From Abelmoschus esculentus (Eukaryota; Streptophyta; Magnoliopsida; Malvales; Malvaceae): 64,000 nucleotides of DNA. The first letter of the stretch is position 1, and every line of letters starts with the position of its first letter. The position numbers and the translations under genes were made by a program. The notes under the pieces are model-generated. The model worked only from the letters and a program-made list of their open reading frames with translations, searched no databases and was not told the origin of the DNA. The stretch is taken from the NCBI GenBank assembly GCA_035048815.1, contig JAUCBN010000024.1, positions 2,974,001-3,038,000 of the forward strand. Reading direction: 5' to 3'. Below, in pieces: positions 36,665 through 48,112 of the stretch.

Positions 36665-37072
36665 TTACTAAGGGTGTAAAAAAAATTCGATCCGGTTATC
36701 TGTTGATCCAATCTGAATTTTATTTTTTGAATAATTTAGATTAGATATCTGAAATTTTCGAATCCGATACGAATCAATATTTTATATTCGGATCAGATAT
36801 CCGATATCTGAAAATTTTAAATTTTTTATATATATAAATATTTTATATTCGATATTTTTACTTGTTATATATGAAAAAATAATTTTTCATGAATAAAAAT
36901 ATTGTTATATTCAATAATTTATTGATCATTATATTTGAAAGCAAAAATTTTCATGAATTAGATCGTCAAATTAAAAAAAATAGTTAAATTAAATCATAAA
37001 TTTAGATATTCAAAAATCCGATTTAAAATTTTAAATCAAATCAATCCTGATAATCCGAAATGTACATTCATA
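36665..37072. mobile_element. hAT-like MITE inserted in a SINE-like repeat
   Basis: The left end reads AAGGGTGTAAAAAAAATTCG, a hAT-like terminus. The right end, reverse complemented, begins ATGAATGTACATTTCGG. The 8-bp word ATATTACT occurs on both sides (36658-36665 and about 37072-37079), in line with a hAT-size target duplication. The flanks joined together recreate the 3' sequence of the SINE-like repeat seen intact at 14.2 and 30.05 kb. Internal words ATCCGATATCTG and GGATCAGATATCC are partly palindromic. Confidence 0.5.
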
Positions 37073-37292
37073 GATATTACTGTAATCACTATAGTTGATT
37101 CAGAAAAATAAAGGAATTGTTTTGTTAAATATGAAATTATTAAGGGTATTTATGTAAAACCCAATCGTAGTGGAGCTCCAAGTAGGAAGAGTGCAGTGTT
37201 AGAAGAGAGTGGGGAAAACAGTGTCTTAACGGAGCGCGGAACCGACAAGGAATACGGCACGCAACGCGCTTTGATTAGGGGTGTGAGACTTA

Positions 37293-37610
37293 CACGTGCC
37301 ACGATTTTCGGGTTTCCCTTTGAAACGACTTTCACGTGTTGAAGACTACATACCCTCACAATCCCTTAACCGACTGCTAATCTTTTCGTAACGAATAAGA
37401 TCTCGCATCTAAGCCGTCCATTTATTGGCAGTGTCCTCCATCGTGCCACGTGGGTATCGAATACGAACACGTGGCATCTCATCGTTTTCCACACTCGACT
37501 TAAGAAAGGTGGATAACTCTAGTGGCCATGAAGGGTGTTGGTATGGTTTTAGGTTTACGTACGAGTTCGGCCGTGATTTGGCACGTGTGGACCTGATGAG
37601 ACGTATAAAA
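37293..37610 (+). promoter_or_regulatory. Cluster of five G-box/ABRE sites and a TATA box
   Basis: The palindrome CACGTG occurs at 37293, 37333, 37447, 37468 and 37582, that is five times in 295 bp. Two have strong ABRE context (GCCACGTGGG and ACACGTGGC). TATAAAA follows at 37604-37610, about 225 bp upstream of the ATG at 37835. Chance expectation for a 6-mer is about one per 4 kb. In plants such clusters are bound by bZIP (ABF/AREB, HY5) and bHLH (PIF, MYC) factors. Function here is inferred from sequence only. Confidence 0.6.
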
Positions 37611-37834
37611 TATGTTGGTATAATATTATAAGATAATTATTTGATATACTAACTTAAACCTAAAAAACCATAGATGAATTAGTTTAAAAGTTTAAAGGTT
37701 TAAGGTTTAAAATTATGATCACGGACAAAATTTAGGGTTTGTTATTATAATTTAAGATTTAGGTTAAAATTTAAATTATAAATAATTTATTTTATAATTT
37801 CTTACATGTTTGAACCATTCTCTTTTTGTTTTGG

Positions 37835-38268
37835 ATGAAGATGAACACACAGTGTTTCAGTTCTAAACGTTGGGATGTCCTGTTGGCTATGTGTCTCATG
37901 ATTTGTTCTTGCATCTTAGCTACCAATCAAACCTCAGAAACATATATAGCAGTGAGGAAAGCAGATATCAAAGAACAGGTCAATACTTGTAAAAAATTAA
38001 TATTATTTCCTTAATGCTAAGACAACTGATATACCACACGTAGACATGTCGTAATTCCTATGAGTTTTCTGGCCACTTGGATGAGCACAAAACCAAGGGA
38101 TTATGGAATCCTGGCCAACAGATCAGTATTGCACGTAAATTTAAGTCTATATACTTTTCAGTCTTAGCTACGGCAGCTGTGCCTGTGCCGTCAGAAAACA
38201 ACAACACTATTTGTAGTAACACAGTTTGGTTTTGGATAACGATGACTTGGTCTGCGGGGAAACCCTAA
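37835..38268 (+). CDS. Possible small secreted protein gene (unconfirmed)
   Basis: An ORF from ATG 37835 begins MKMNTQCFSSKRWDVLLAMC and has a hydrophobic core (LLAMCLMICSCILA) ending near residue 29. This is what a signal peptide looks like. Read without splicing it stops at 38014 (59 aa). A spliced reading is also possible: exon 37835-37978 (phase 0, donor CAG/GTCAAT), then 38044 to about 38129, then about 38162-38268. It stays open and ends WSAGKP. Both are hypotheses; the donor is weak. I know no family with these sequences. The main support is the G-box/TATA promoter just upstream and the higher GC of the region. It could instead be a non-coding RNA or a decayed gene. Confidence 0.28.
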
Positions 38269-39871
38269 ATTACCTGCTAAAAGTAACAAGGGATGATGAC
38301 ATCATTCATAGCGTAATCACTTCCTCTGTAAAGATTTTTGCTCGACTCTGTCCATACCTCCTCTTGCATGTGAAAGCTACCCAGAACACGGGTTGCTGAA
38401 TCCGATGGTTCAGACTGAGAAATGTGAATTTCATTATTTTGGTGGGCATGAGATGGAAGGTTGGGATCCCATGACTTGACTGCCAGGCGGCAGCTACTTT
38501 GTTTCATCTGGTTTTAAGGGGAGTTTTTGTAATACTTTGACTTATCCCTTTGCCTAGATGTTTGGTTATCTTCTTACTTGTGCATGAATTGGTTTGAATG
38601 AGGAACACGGAGTCGTTGAAGTCTACTCACAACACAGGAAGGAAGCTTCATCTGTAGCTGGTCGAGGATGAAATACAATGGATGTACGTGTAAATTGGAA
38701 TGAGCAAATAAAATCTGAACGTAAATCGTCTATCTTTTAATTATATTTTTATTAGTCTTCACTTTAAATTAATAGGTTTAAAATTTAGAGTTAAGGATGA
38801 TAATTTGATCACCCATTAGGTTCTGACTCGGCCAGACCCAATTGGACATTTTTTATTTAAAAAGTTGAGTTTGGGTCAAATGATTAAAAAATAAAGTCAG
38901 GTCGAGATCAAGTTTAGGGTGAAAATTCCCCGACCTAACCTGACTCGTTATATATATATTTTATATATAATATTTAACCTTTTTTATTAATTTTTTGGGT
39001 CGGGTTAGGTTTATTTAGTTTTTTTATTAAAATATCAAGGTCGGGTGATTTTTATAATATAGAGTCGGGTCAGGGATAAAAAATATTAAGATCAAGTCGG
39101 ATCGAAAGACAAAATTTCGGATTTAGAAAATTGGGGTATGATATATTTTTAAGATGTAGAGTTTAGGATTAAAGAGAATAAAAATTAAATTTTAGAATTT
39201 AATATTTTAAATTTTTTAACAGAAAACATATAAAAAATCACAATTAGAAAGTATGAGATTTTTACTAATAAAATCTAATTTAATATAATACTATTCAAGA
39301 GCTCAAACAATGTGAGTTTTATAATATCTATATATTTTATAAAAAATTAAATATAAATAATATAAAAATATTTATAAAATCAACAACGCAAACTTAATCT
39401 ATATCTAGCTTAATCCGGCACATATCAACAATATAAGATAATTTAAAGGAAAAGTTCAATATAATATAATTTTAAAAGTCTGAAATAACAAACTCGAAAT
39501 AAACATATTTTTTTACAATTTAATTATACAATATATAAAACCCAAGCCCAATTTCAGTATAATTACTAACAATCAGTATAATTAGTTTTCATTTTTCCTT
39601 GGAAATAAAAATTACACCTTTTCTCCGTAACAAATTAGTTCCTGTAGTAGAAATCATGTCCATTATCTGGTAATATTTTTCAACAGAAAGTGGAATAGGA
39701 ACAATAACCTATGATTCCAAGAAAACTGGGAATGTATTTTCTTTCCAAACTTTTTACTTTTCTAGTTGACCAAACACACCCTAAGTCCAGACCATTCACA
39801 ACAAATATTTAATATATAACATGTCTCTATTACCATAACTATAAAGATTCTTACTCAGCTATGCTGGAAAG
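38269..39871. other. Intergenic: GC-richer patch and a decayed MITE
   Basis: About 38270-38700 continues the moderately GC-rich patch of the candidate gene upstream. It carries a 76-codon minus ORF (38277-38507) with no family I recognise. About 38805-39140 is a decayed hAT-like repeat with GGGTCGGGTTAGG and CCGACCTAACCTGAC words in opposite orientation. The remainder is AT-rich. Confidence 0.45.
38805..39140. mobile_element. Decayed hAT-like MITE (GGGTCGGG type)
   Basis: CACCCATTAGG near the left and TTGGGGTATG near the right bracket GC-richer islands (GTCAGGTCGAG, CCCGACCTAACC, GGGTCGGGTTAGG, GGTCGGGTGA) set in AT-rich DNA. Several islands are inverted copies of each other. Borders are approximate. 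Confidence 0.4.
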
Positions 39872-41830
39872 TTAGGGTACACTTGGTTCCGGCTTGATTT
39901 CGATTTCATTTCCACTTCGTACAAAGATGGCATCTGGTTCATGTCTGCACACAAGAAAAGGATCAGATGTTGGAAGTTGATATGTCTGAAATATATGGTT
40001 TACTTTGAGGTTTTCATGTTCAAATGAGAGAGTGTAGGAGTCATACGGCTTATCATCCTCTTCGAATGTGTAACTTGATGCCACAGCCAATAGCCGCCCA
40101 TCTCTACTGAACGATAGAGCTGCAATGCTTGTTGAGTACTTTGAATACTGCAAAAGATAATTTAATAATTGCAGTAAACTACCAGCTTTGTACATGCCTT
40201 TATTATAAACAAGGACAACGCCTACATACAACATCATATAGTTAACATGCTATCTTAGCATAAATAAGAAGTTGAAGATTGATGCATAAACTTACACAGG
40301 CTGGAATGCAATGGCATTTACTGGATATACGATGTCTCGTCCAGCCTCAGATTTCCGATGGCTCTTGAAGGCATATCTACAAATTATTCAAAAATAGCCT
40401 TTAACCAAAGCAACATAAATTCCAATGTTTATGTTATACACATAAGCAGCATATAGTAATATACCACAAGGTATACTGCTAAAAGGAAAAAAAATGATAA
40501 ATACTTTTTGGCTTGACTAGCCTCCGAGAGATCAAAGAACTCCATTGCCACCCACCCTTCAACCAAACTAAGAGCATATCCTACATAAACACGTCTAATG
40601 AGAAGGAATTTTACCCAGTAGAATGAACAGATCATATATCTAAAAATCATGGCGGAATAATTTATTTAAATGCACTTTTAGAGGTTGAGTTATGACTAGT
40701 ACCTGTTCCGTTTGGATAACATTTCACACACCTAGATTGATATTTCATCGAAGATTATTTTGCAAGTCATAAACATTTACATGTCTTCCTGCAGTTGCCA
40801 CAACTAACTGATTTCCAGCAAGAGATAATGAGTAAACTCACTCAAGTTGAAGGACGTGCCAACAAGAGTTCACTCCTGGCCACTTGCTCCTCTTTGGTCC
40901 CAACATTTCAAGGTTTTGTCCCAACTGCCCTTGATAACTTGTCCTATAACAGATAGAATGAGACATTAAGTACATAGGTTTCTTAAACAAAACAAAAAGC
41001 TCTCTAAGTCCCAATACCATGTACACATTTCCCAAAGATATAATCAACAGCACTGGCAAGTGGCATGATACTATCCTAATCCTCAAAACTTAATTCGTAT
41101 ACAATAAGATCGTGTTGAAGATCATTGAATTATGATTCAGCTAGTGTCAATCCTTCCAGAAACATTCAAGAAATTATGTTTTACTACAAGAACAACACTT
41201 GAAATACGAATTAAATGAAACCAGTAAGTTAAATGAGAGGACAAGATTTGTTATTCTCACCAACCTGCTGCATAAGAGTACTCTATACAACGCACAGAAT
41301 CATATGTCTACCTAAAATATCCTCCTTTCCATTGCTGAACACTATCCTGCAAAGCTAAGAGCTCAAGTTTAAGCTTGATTCCGAAACCCATTTTCCTAAA
41401 CATTCTCGATAACCAAACAGATAAAACAAGGGTAAGATCCAAAGTTAAATTAACTAACTAACCTTCAAACAGTATTATCAACACTAGCACTGAATCATCA
41501 TGGAAGCAACAATCGAGTATGGGTCCACCGTGCATGAACTCCCCTCGCAACGAGTCGGCGCTCGCATCACACACTCTCACAGTCTATTAAAGAAAATCTG
41601 TTAATTGAAAATTATAGGAAACTTGGTGGTGCGGAGTGCCTTATCCCATGAGGAGACGAGTAAGTATCGATATGATTGGAGAATCGAAGGTTCGAGATTC
41701 CGTCCATCGGAGGATTGGAGAGCTCGCGTCCCGGTGCCGGAGGCGGGTGGAGAGGTAAAGAGACTGACGAGTGAGAGATTTTTAGGGTTTTCAGAGACAG
41801 TATTCTCTAAACCCAAAGGAGCCCACATGT
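39872..41830 (-). pseudogene. Pseudogene of spindle-checkpoint WD40 protein BUB3
   Basis: Minus-strand fragments match BUB3 from end to end. They include an N-terminal GRELSNPPMDGISN-like segment (about 41740), LLVSSWDK (41650), GEFMHGGPILDCCFHDDS (about 41520), VFSNGKEDILGRH (about 41320), GQVIKGSWDKTLKCWD (about 40930), VYSLSLAGNQLVVATAGRH (about 40820), VAMEFFDLSEASQAKK (about 40540), AFKSHRKSEAGRDIVYPVN (about 40340) and SIAALSFSRDGRLLAVASS (40110-39880 exon, ending EIKPEPSVP). Introns are kept, so this is not a retrocopy. Lesions: a frameshift in exon 1; a 1-nt loss after ILGRH; an in-frame TGA after GASGQE and another just before VYSL; a frameshift with loss of several codons after NVYDL; and no trace of the exon for the YGTFATGG blade between 40160 and 40290. 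A functional protein is very unlikely. Confidence 0.88.
41782..41790 (-). promoter_or_regulatory. Telo-box in the BUB3 pseudogene leader
   Basis: AAACCCTAA on the minus strand, just 5' of the degenerate BUB3 coding region. Telo-boxes are common near the starts of plant genes active in dividing cells. Confidence 0.45.
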
Positions 41831-41958
41831 TTGTCAGATAATTACACCAATGCCATTCCCCCCAATTGAACTGCCTTCCATTAAATCCATACCCTAAGAA
41901 ATTAGAAATAACAAATCCACTTTAATGCGAAATTAAATTTGCTTGTTTTTTATTTCTT

Positions 41959-41967
41959 AAACCCTAA
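41959..41967 (+). promoter_or_regulatory. Telo-box in the ZFPL1 leader/promoter
   Basis: AAACCCTAA about 85 bp upstream of the ZFPL1 start codon. Together with the minus-strand telo-box at 41782 it marks a compact head-to-head promoter of about 220 bp between the BUB3 remnant and this gene. Confidence 0.5.
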
Positions 41968-42049
41968 TTCTTTTCAAGAATCAGGAGCTTTGTTTTTTTG
42001 GGATCGGACTCCAAGTGATCGATCTTGTACTTGCTAGCTTCTCTTTGCA

Positions 42050-45000
42050 ATGGTGGTCTGCAAATGCCGCAAGGTATTTTTTTTGTCAATTTGACGCAAA
42101 TTTCTTATGACATGATAGATTCACTGCCATTCTTGGCGATGTAGATTTACTCCTTTCCATTTCATGTTTATAATTTACATGTAGGGCTTTGCTTCGGGAT
42201 TTATAATTCATTGCTGAAGGTTTTAGATCTATCGAAAATTTTGTTTCTGAATTTAGGTTTATTAGATCTTCATGCTCTTAATTGTGTGAGTTTCTTAATT
42301 AGAGGATGTAGATTTGATTAGTTTAGTGAATGAACTGAAGATAGGGAAACATTGAGCTTGATATTTGGATGGTTCTAGTGGCAGTAGTTTGTTATGTTGT
42401 GAATTAAGTTTTTTATTTATATTTGGCGATTTTTAGAGCTGATTTTGGTTGGTTAGGATCAAAGATTTACAAATGGATTTAAATCTCCATTCCTCCTTTC
42501 TGGTGTTTCAGGCAACAAAGTTATATTGTTTCGTGCACAAGGTTCCTGTTTGTGGAGAATGCATATGCTTAACTGAACACCAAATATGCGTGGTATGTTC
42601 AATAATTTGCTCAATTTGCTAGAAAAAAATCTGTATTTTTCAAGCACCTTTACTTGACTTAAACAAAGAATGGTTCCCATCCGTGCTCAGCAAAAGCGGT
42701 GGGGTTTGGATCAATTATAGAGGTGGCTTTTGCAAAATAAGAACTCTTTTTGTAAAAATTATGTTGGTCCATGAATTGATTTTTGGCTGATGTAGAACTG
42801 TTTCTTGCCAGTATATGTCTGGATATAGTGGAGTTGTTAATAACTTTTACTTAACGACAAGTCTCTGTGTGCCGTTTTCTAAATTATGCAATATCGTGAA
42901 AAAACTTTTCTATATACTAATTGCTGTTGTTTTAAGAATTACAAAATAACAGAGTGGAGATGTTGTCCGGGTATAGCGCAGTTGTTAATGTTTTCTTCCT
43001 TTCCACTTTGTTCTAGATACGTACTTACTCAGAATGGGTAATAGATGGAGAGTACGACTGGCCTCCCAAGTGTTGCAAATGTCAAGCTGTTCTTGAGGAG
43101 GGAGCTGGCTCTGAAACAACTCGGTTGGGTTGCTTACGTATGTGTTTTGACTGATGTCGATGCTGCATCTTGTTTGTTTTCTGTCCAAACAGTATTTGGA
43201 CTTCTGCTGTGTAATCTTACTGTTTTTTTTCTTTTCTTTTTCTTTTTGCTACTTTAGATGTCATACACACAAACTGCTTGGTCTCACATATCCAAAGCTT
43301 TCCTCCGCACACTGCACCTGCTGGATATGTCTGTCCTTCATGTTCTACATCAGTAAGCCTCATGTCCCTCATCAGCTGTATATTTTTTTTGAGGTTATCA
43401 TAGCTGTTTATTTTATTATAAGCATGAATCAGGTGTTTCTTAGCCTTTACTTTTTTCTATTATTCAAGTGATAAATACATGTATACAGAATGATGGGTAC
43501 AAAGTTCTCAAACCATACATGTAGTCGGAAGATGCTAAGATTAGGTTTGGTTGCCGCTTTGCCTTCCCCCCTCCCCCTCCCCTTTTTTCATTAAAAAGTG
43601 AAAAGAAAAATAAATGAACAGAACAGAACAGAAAAGAAAAGAGCGGATAAATAGCAAAAAGCAAGATCACCAGTTTAGTATGAGATGGTTAACAGTAACA
43701 AACTACGGCAGTTCTGCTTTTGAAGCTGGTCATATAATTTAGTTAATAGAGGAAAAATCCTTTGCTGATTAGCTTTTAACTGGTATTTTCCAGTAAGTTC
43801 ATTTTTAAGCATTTACATGGTTTGCAAAAGCATAGGAAGAGATTAATAAATGAATAACTTGTAAATGGCATCCTCTAGTTTGTGCAAAGAATTTTCTTGA
43901 GGCATTACTCGCTTACTTTTATGCTTGGATTTCTGTCAGTATTTGTTCTTCGACTTATCTCACTTGCATCGGTTTCTTGCCCAGTTATGGCCTCCCAAGA
44001 GTGTTAAAGATTCAGCATCCCGCCTTCACTCACTGTTAAAGGAGGCTATTGTGCAGGTGAGGTCATGCTATATTTGGGCTGTTACAATGAACTCCTCTTT
44101 GGATAAATTGCTCTTGGGATAACTTCTTTTTTTCTTTCTTCATTGTTCTGCTTATCAAACATTCTCCTGCTTTTCCTTAAGCATGTCCTTTGCTCCTTTT
44201 AATCTAGTTGTTATACTTCTCAGCATGTGCTGATCAAGCTTGATTTTGGCCTTAAAGTGGTTGACTAGAAAGTTAGTGGGATATAACTGCAATATTTTCA
44301 AAAGAAAGTTGCTGAAAAATGTAGGCCATACAAGTCTGCTTTGGCAAACCTTTTCCTTCCGTGTCATCCAAAAGCATGGACTGCAATGAAGTTTTTGAAA
44401 TCTCATTTTCCAAGTTATTTATGCTTTTAAAACTCCACTAGAACGGTGACAATCCTGGTATTTGGAGTGGTTTCTCTTTGTTCTGATGCTTTGGTAAGTT
44501 GATCACCGATTGCCTTTGAAATTAACCTCTAAATGTGTTTAATAATTTATAAGAATCGTATAGAGAGAAAAGTAGTTTGGATTGTCTGTAGTTTTAGCAT
44601 TCTTTTTGCAGATATATTGTAGTGTTCTTTTTAGCATTGATACGATTCAAGTTCCCTTTTAGCAGATATACATTTTAAATGACTTCACTGCTGTTGTGCA
44701 GATGGGTATGGAGAAGAATTTGTTTGGAAATCATCCTGTTTCTTTGCCTGCTGCAGAACTTCGCGGACCTCCACCTGCATTTGTGTCAGATCCATTAATA
44801 AATGTAACCTCTACTGGAGGAAAAGAGTTTGATGGAAATTCATCATCTCCTGTGGTAAAAGATGAAGGATACTCAACTATAGCTGGTCCTTCTAAAGTCA
44901 CAGTGTCAGAAATAGTGGAGATAGATGGTCTTAGTTCTGCAGGGAATTACATAAAAACTTCGAGTCCTGCTGCTGTATGTCTTTTCTAAGTTGATTAATC

Positions 45001-45959
45001 ATTGGATGTGATCCGAGTTCTTCAAATCATGTTAATCTTTGCTTCCACCATTCAGTTGTCTGTTTTCTTATCTTGGATATTTTTTCAATGTTTCTGCCAG
45101 CCTGTGGCTACAACGCGAAAGAATACAGTTCAAGTTGATCGGCAAAACTCTGAAATCTCATATTATGCAGATGATGAAGATGGGAATCGCAGAAAGTATT
45201 CTCGGAGGGGTAAGCTAAAACAGCTTTGGGTCGTGATGAAGCCATTATGCTCTCTAACTGATTAGAACTTTTCCATATTGTCCTTTCTGGAGCTACTGTT
45301 TTTCATCCAAGTGTTGCTGAATATTTTCTATGCCTATATATCATAATTTATTGTCCTGATCTCATATACAAGATTCATTTTTATTTTATTTATACATGTA
45401 GGCCCATTTCGTCATAAGTTCCTCAGAGCATTGATTCCCTTCTGGTCAAGTGCATTACCAACTCTACCGGTCACTGCGCCTCGTAAAAATGCATCAGTAG
45501 CAGATGATGCCCCAGAAGGTCGATTGAAGCATCAAAGATCAAAACGGATGGATCCAAGAAAAATCCTTCTTTTCTTAGCAATCATGTGAGTATCTTTTTA
45601 TATGAATTATGTATAAGCATCAAATGCCATTCTAAGTTTCTAACCAACCAACCTGCATAGGAACACCAATCTATATTTGGTATTTATACATACGTCTTTT
45701 CTGCTAATCCATGAATGTCGAAATTGATATCTTGGTGGAAAACAAGGGGGAGAAATTAAATTGATTTAAAGTGGCAGAAGAATGATGCCTGTGATAGTTG
45801 TATACTTCAGTATTTGTAAATAATGAGCACACAGAAGTGATTTTTATTGTGTATCTACTTTGTTTATGCAGGGCCTGCATGGGTACCATGGGTATTCTGT
45901 ATTATAGAATTGCACAAAGGGCACTTGGGGAGGGAATGGCTGATGCTGAGCAACAATGA
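42050..45959 (+). CDS. ZFPL1: Zinc finger protein-like 1 homolog (ZFPL1), Golgi RING protein
   Basis: Nine exons: 42050-42073, 42512-42592, 43017-43137, 43258-43352, 43985-44056, 44702-44974, 45101-45209, 45402-45585 and 45872-45959, giving 348 aa. Residues 4-35 are a B-box-like Cys/His cluster (CKCRK ... CFVHKVPVCGECICL). Residues about 53-104 are an atypical RING (PPKCCKCQAV ... HTNCLVSHI ... YVCPSCST). A polar linker follows, then one hydrophobic segment near the C-terminus (ILLFLAIMACMGTMGILYY) and a short tail. In animals ZFPL1 is a tail-anchored cis-Golgi protein that interacts with GM130; the plant homologue (At2g14835, from memory) is little studied. The 8-codon first exon is supported by frame and by the conserved MVVCKCRK beginning. 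Confidence 0.93.
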
Positions 45960-47442
45960 ACTTAAATAACCGATGACAAAACTCATGACACTATGTTACC
46001 AGTTGCTATTGCTGCTGTTGTCTTTGGTCCATCAGTCGGGCCCTTTCTACCTGTGATGACGGATGAGCGTCGATGTAAAACACAAGTAAGATTGTTTAGA
46101 ATTCTTCACCCATCCACCCTACCTTATCGTGTTTCTTATTTTTCTTTTGAGTGTCATGGATACCAAAAATTCATCAATTCAGTGCAGTTAAGGTGAATGT
46201 TACATAGGTTTCTTGGCCATCTTTCAACCCTTTTCATGTACTTTGGGCACCCCTGTTTTTGGAGTTGAAATGAAAAAACATTTTGAATGCGAAAATGTTT
46301 TGTTCAAACATGGTTAATTGTTGTTAATTAATTAAACTAAAAGTTTCCAGACACCTCCAAATTCTTTCTTGATTTTGATCTTGATCTTGTTCTTGATCTT
46401 GTGTTCTTGTTCTTGATCTTATGTTCTTGTTCTTGTTCTTGATCTTCTGTTCTTGTTCTTGATTTATTACTTATATATGTAATTTATTTGAACATCATAG
46501 CCCTTTGATACTAAACTAAAGTATATCGTTGTTTGTTTTTAATTAATACATATTTAAATTATGCAAGTTAAAATGTGTTTTTCTAACAACTATGGGTTGG
46601 TAAAATGAAATTAGTTGGGTATTAAATCACTTAAATAATATTTATTTTAAATTTAAATGTTATGAATCGAATGATAGAATTATTTCAACAATAATCTCTT
46701 ATACTACCCATTTTATATTAGTTAATTTTTGAATTAAATATCAATAGATATAAAAAAATATTTTCTTGTTTTTTAAAGGTTTTTATAGAACAAATTAATA
46801 TTTAAATAGACATGTAGATCATGCAGGGTGACTAACCATGAATCAAATAACAATAAATAAATAAAGGATTAATGAGTTTCTAAAATGATTTTATTCTTCT
46901 AGTTTATATATATATAGTTATAAAATTAATTAATTTATACTAATCCAACTTAATACCCGATTTTTAAAATTTATATAATGCTTTCTAGTATTAAATTAAA
47001 TTGGGTAAGATTTGAGTTTAAATTGATCAAGTTTGAGTGAGAATATATGTAATAAAATTATGAAACAAATGTTATGCTTGTCAAGACTACATATTGAAGA
47101 GTGATTGAGAAATAAAAAATTTATAAAAACGAAAATCGACATGAATCGTTGTATTCAAATGATTTATGGCTTATGATATGTGATATATGAGTTTAAATTG
47201 ATCGAATTTAAATGAGAACATATGTAATCTTGATTTTTTTTATTATACCGATAAATTTATACTTGTTTATAAAATTACTACGGTCTGCGATGAAACTTCA
47301 TGTGACTTAAATCCCTGGTTTTACCAATGCCATATAACGCTTAATCTTCACGACATAGTCGCCCATGTCTCCTCTCAGAATCTTGTTTTTTCTCACTTCA
47401 AATAAAAATGAATTTCTGGGTGTTTGAGGTAGCTGAAAAACG
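45960..47442. other. Intergenic: ZFPL1 3' region and AT-rich DNA
   Basis: The first 300-400 bp are probably 3' UTR. About 46365-46470 is a degenerate TCTTGT/TCTTGA hexamer microsatellite. About 46500-47300 is AT-rich without gene signal. Confidence 0.5.
46365..46470. repeat. Degenerate (TCTTGW)n microsatellite
   Basis: About 15 units alternating TTCTTG and ATCTTG/ATCTTA with small slips. Confidence 0.8.
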
Positions 47443-48112
47443 TTGCACGTACTTGTGTATATGCTAGAAAACACATTTCTCCAAAAGGCCTTCCAAGGTG
47501 GGGAAATAGAAGGGGAGTGGAGTTGTCTTAGTGGAATGTGCACCATTGAGGACGAGGATTTCAGGGATCAAGTGCTCAGTAGTTTCAACACTCATGATGA
47601 GTTTTCAACACTAAATACGTCAGGCTCCCGGACACTGATACTAACCATGACACTAGTTCAGACAGTTTTGGCATAGTCCGACCTTTGTTGTAGCCAATAA
47701 TAGCCCCATGTCAATCCATTTTTGTATTGAAGATGAAACGATCAAGAGCTCGTATCTCGTTGGAAGCCGATTTTTCCGGTAAGAGTTTGAACCTCAAAAG
47801 AAAAACAGAGATGCCTCGGCCTGAACCGGTTTTGGATGAAAGAAATATCGTTTCAAAGAAAAGATGTCAAAGTTCAGGAGATGTAAGTAGAAAGACAACT
47901 GCATTATTATTCTTTTGGTAATAATCATGTTTATGCTGCATGTTCTGATCATAATTCAATGGTGCAGGTACAAAAGAACTGAAGAAATTCAAGGTCGATT
48001 CTGTCTAAAAAACCGACGATGCCGAAGATGGGCAAAGCTGGACTAATTGCTCATCAGAGGATGAACATTCAAACGCATCTCAAGATTTGAAGGGAGAAAC
48101 AAGGGTAAACTC
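47443..48112 (+). pseudogene. Truncated RSL-type bHLH factor gene, bHLH domain lost
   Basis: Three exon-like blocks recall RSL-class bHLH proteins (bHLH84/85, root-hair factors). They are GGEIEGEWSCLSGM (about 47482-47545), then MKRSRARISLEADF ... KKRCQSSGD up to the donor GAT/GTAAGT at 47882, then from 47968 VQKN-stop, with TDDAEDGQSWTNCSSEDEHS in another frame up to a donor at 48112. The second block should be followed by the RARRG-ATDPQSLYARKRR-type bHLH exons. I see none between 48113 and the vacuolar sorting receptor gene. Frame breaks between blocks 1 and 2, and stop codons in block 3, add to the loss. The family identification rests on the acidic/Ser pre-bHLH region and on context (bHLH84 lies near a VSR gene and NPY2 in Arabidopsis, from memory). 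Confidence 0.7.

Larger units (their letters stand above)
35139..37834. other. Intergenic: ZAT promoter, AT-rich repeats, G-box region
   Basis: About 35140-35500 is the ZAT promoter side. An A-rich AAAAAT microsatellite lies at about 35917-35967. A GC-richer patch at 36120-36320 contains a G-box (CACGTG at 36224-36229) and a 61-codon minus ORF that I do not recognise. A split SINE-like element lies at 36575-36665 and 37070-37095. About 37140-37640 is the G-box cluster listed separately. Confidence 0.5.

Noticed and set aside
41690..41702. GGTTCGAGATTCC, like a tRNA B box
   Set aside because: It lies inside the degenerate BUB3 exon 1 (reverse complement of coding sequence), with no tRNA cloverleaf around it.
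41605..41841. 78-codon plus-strand ORF opposite the BUB3 remnant
   Set aside because: The minus strand shows clear BUB3 words here, so this is a shadow.
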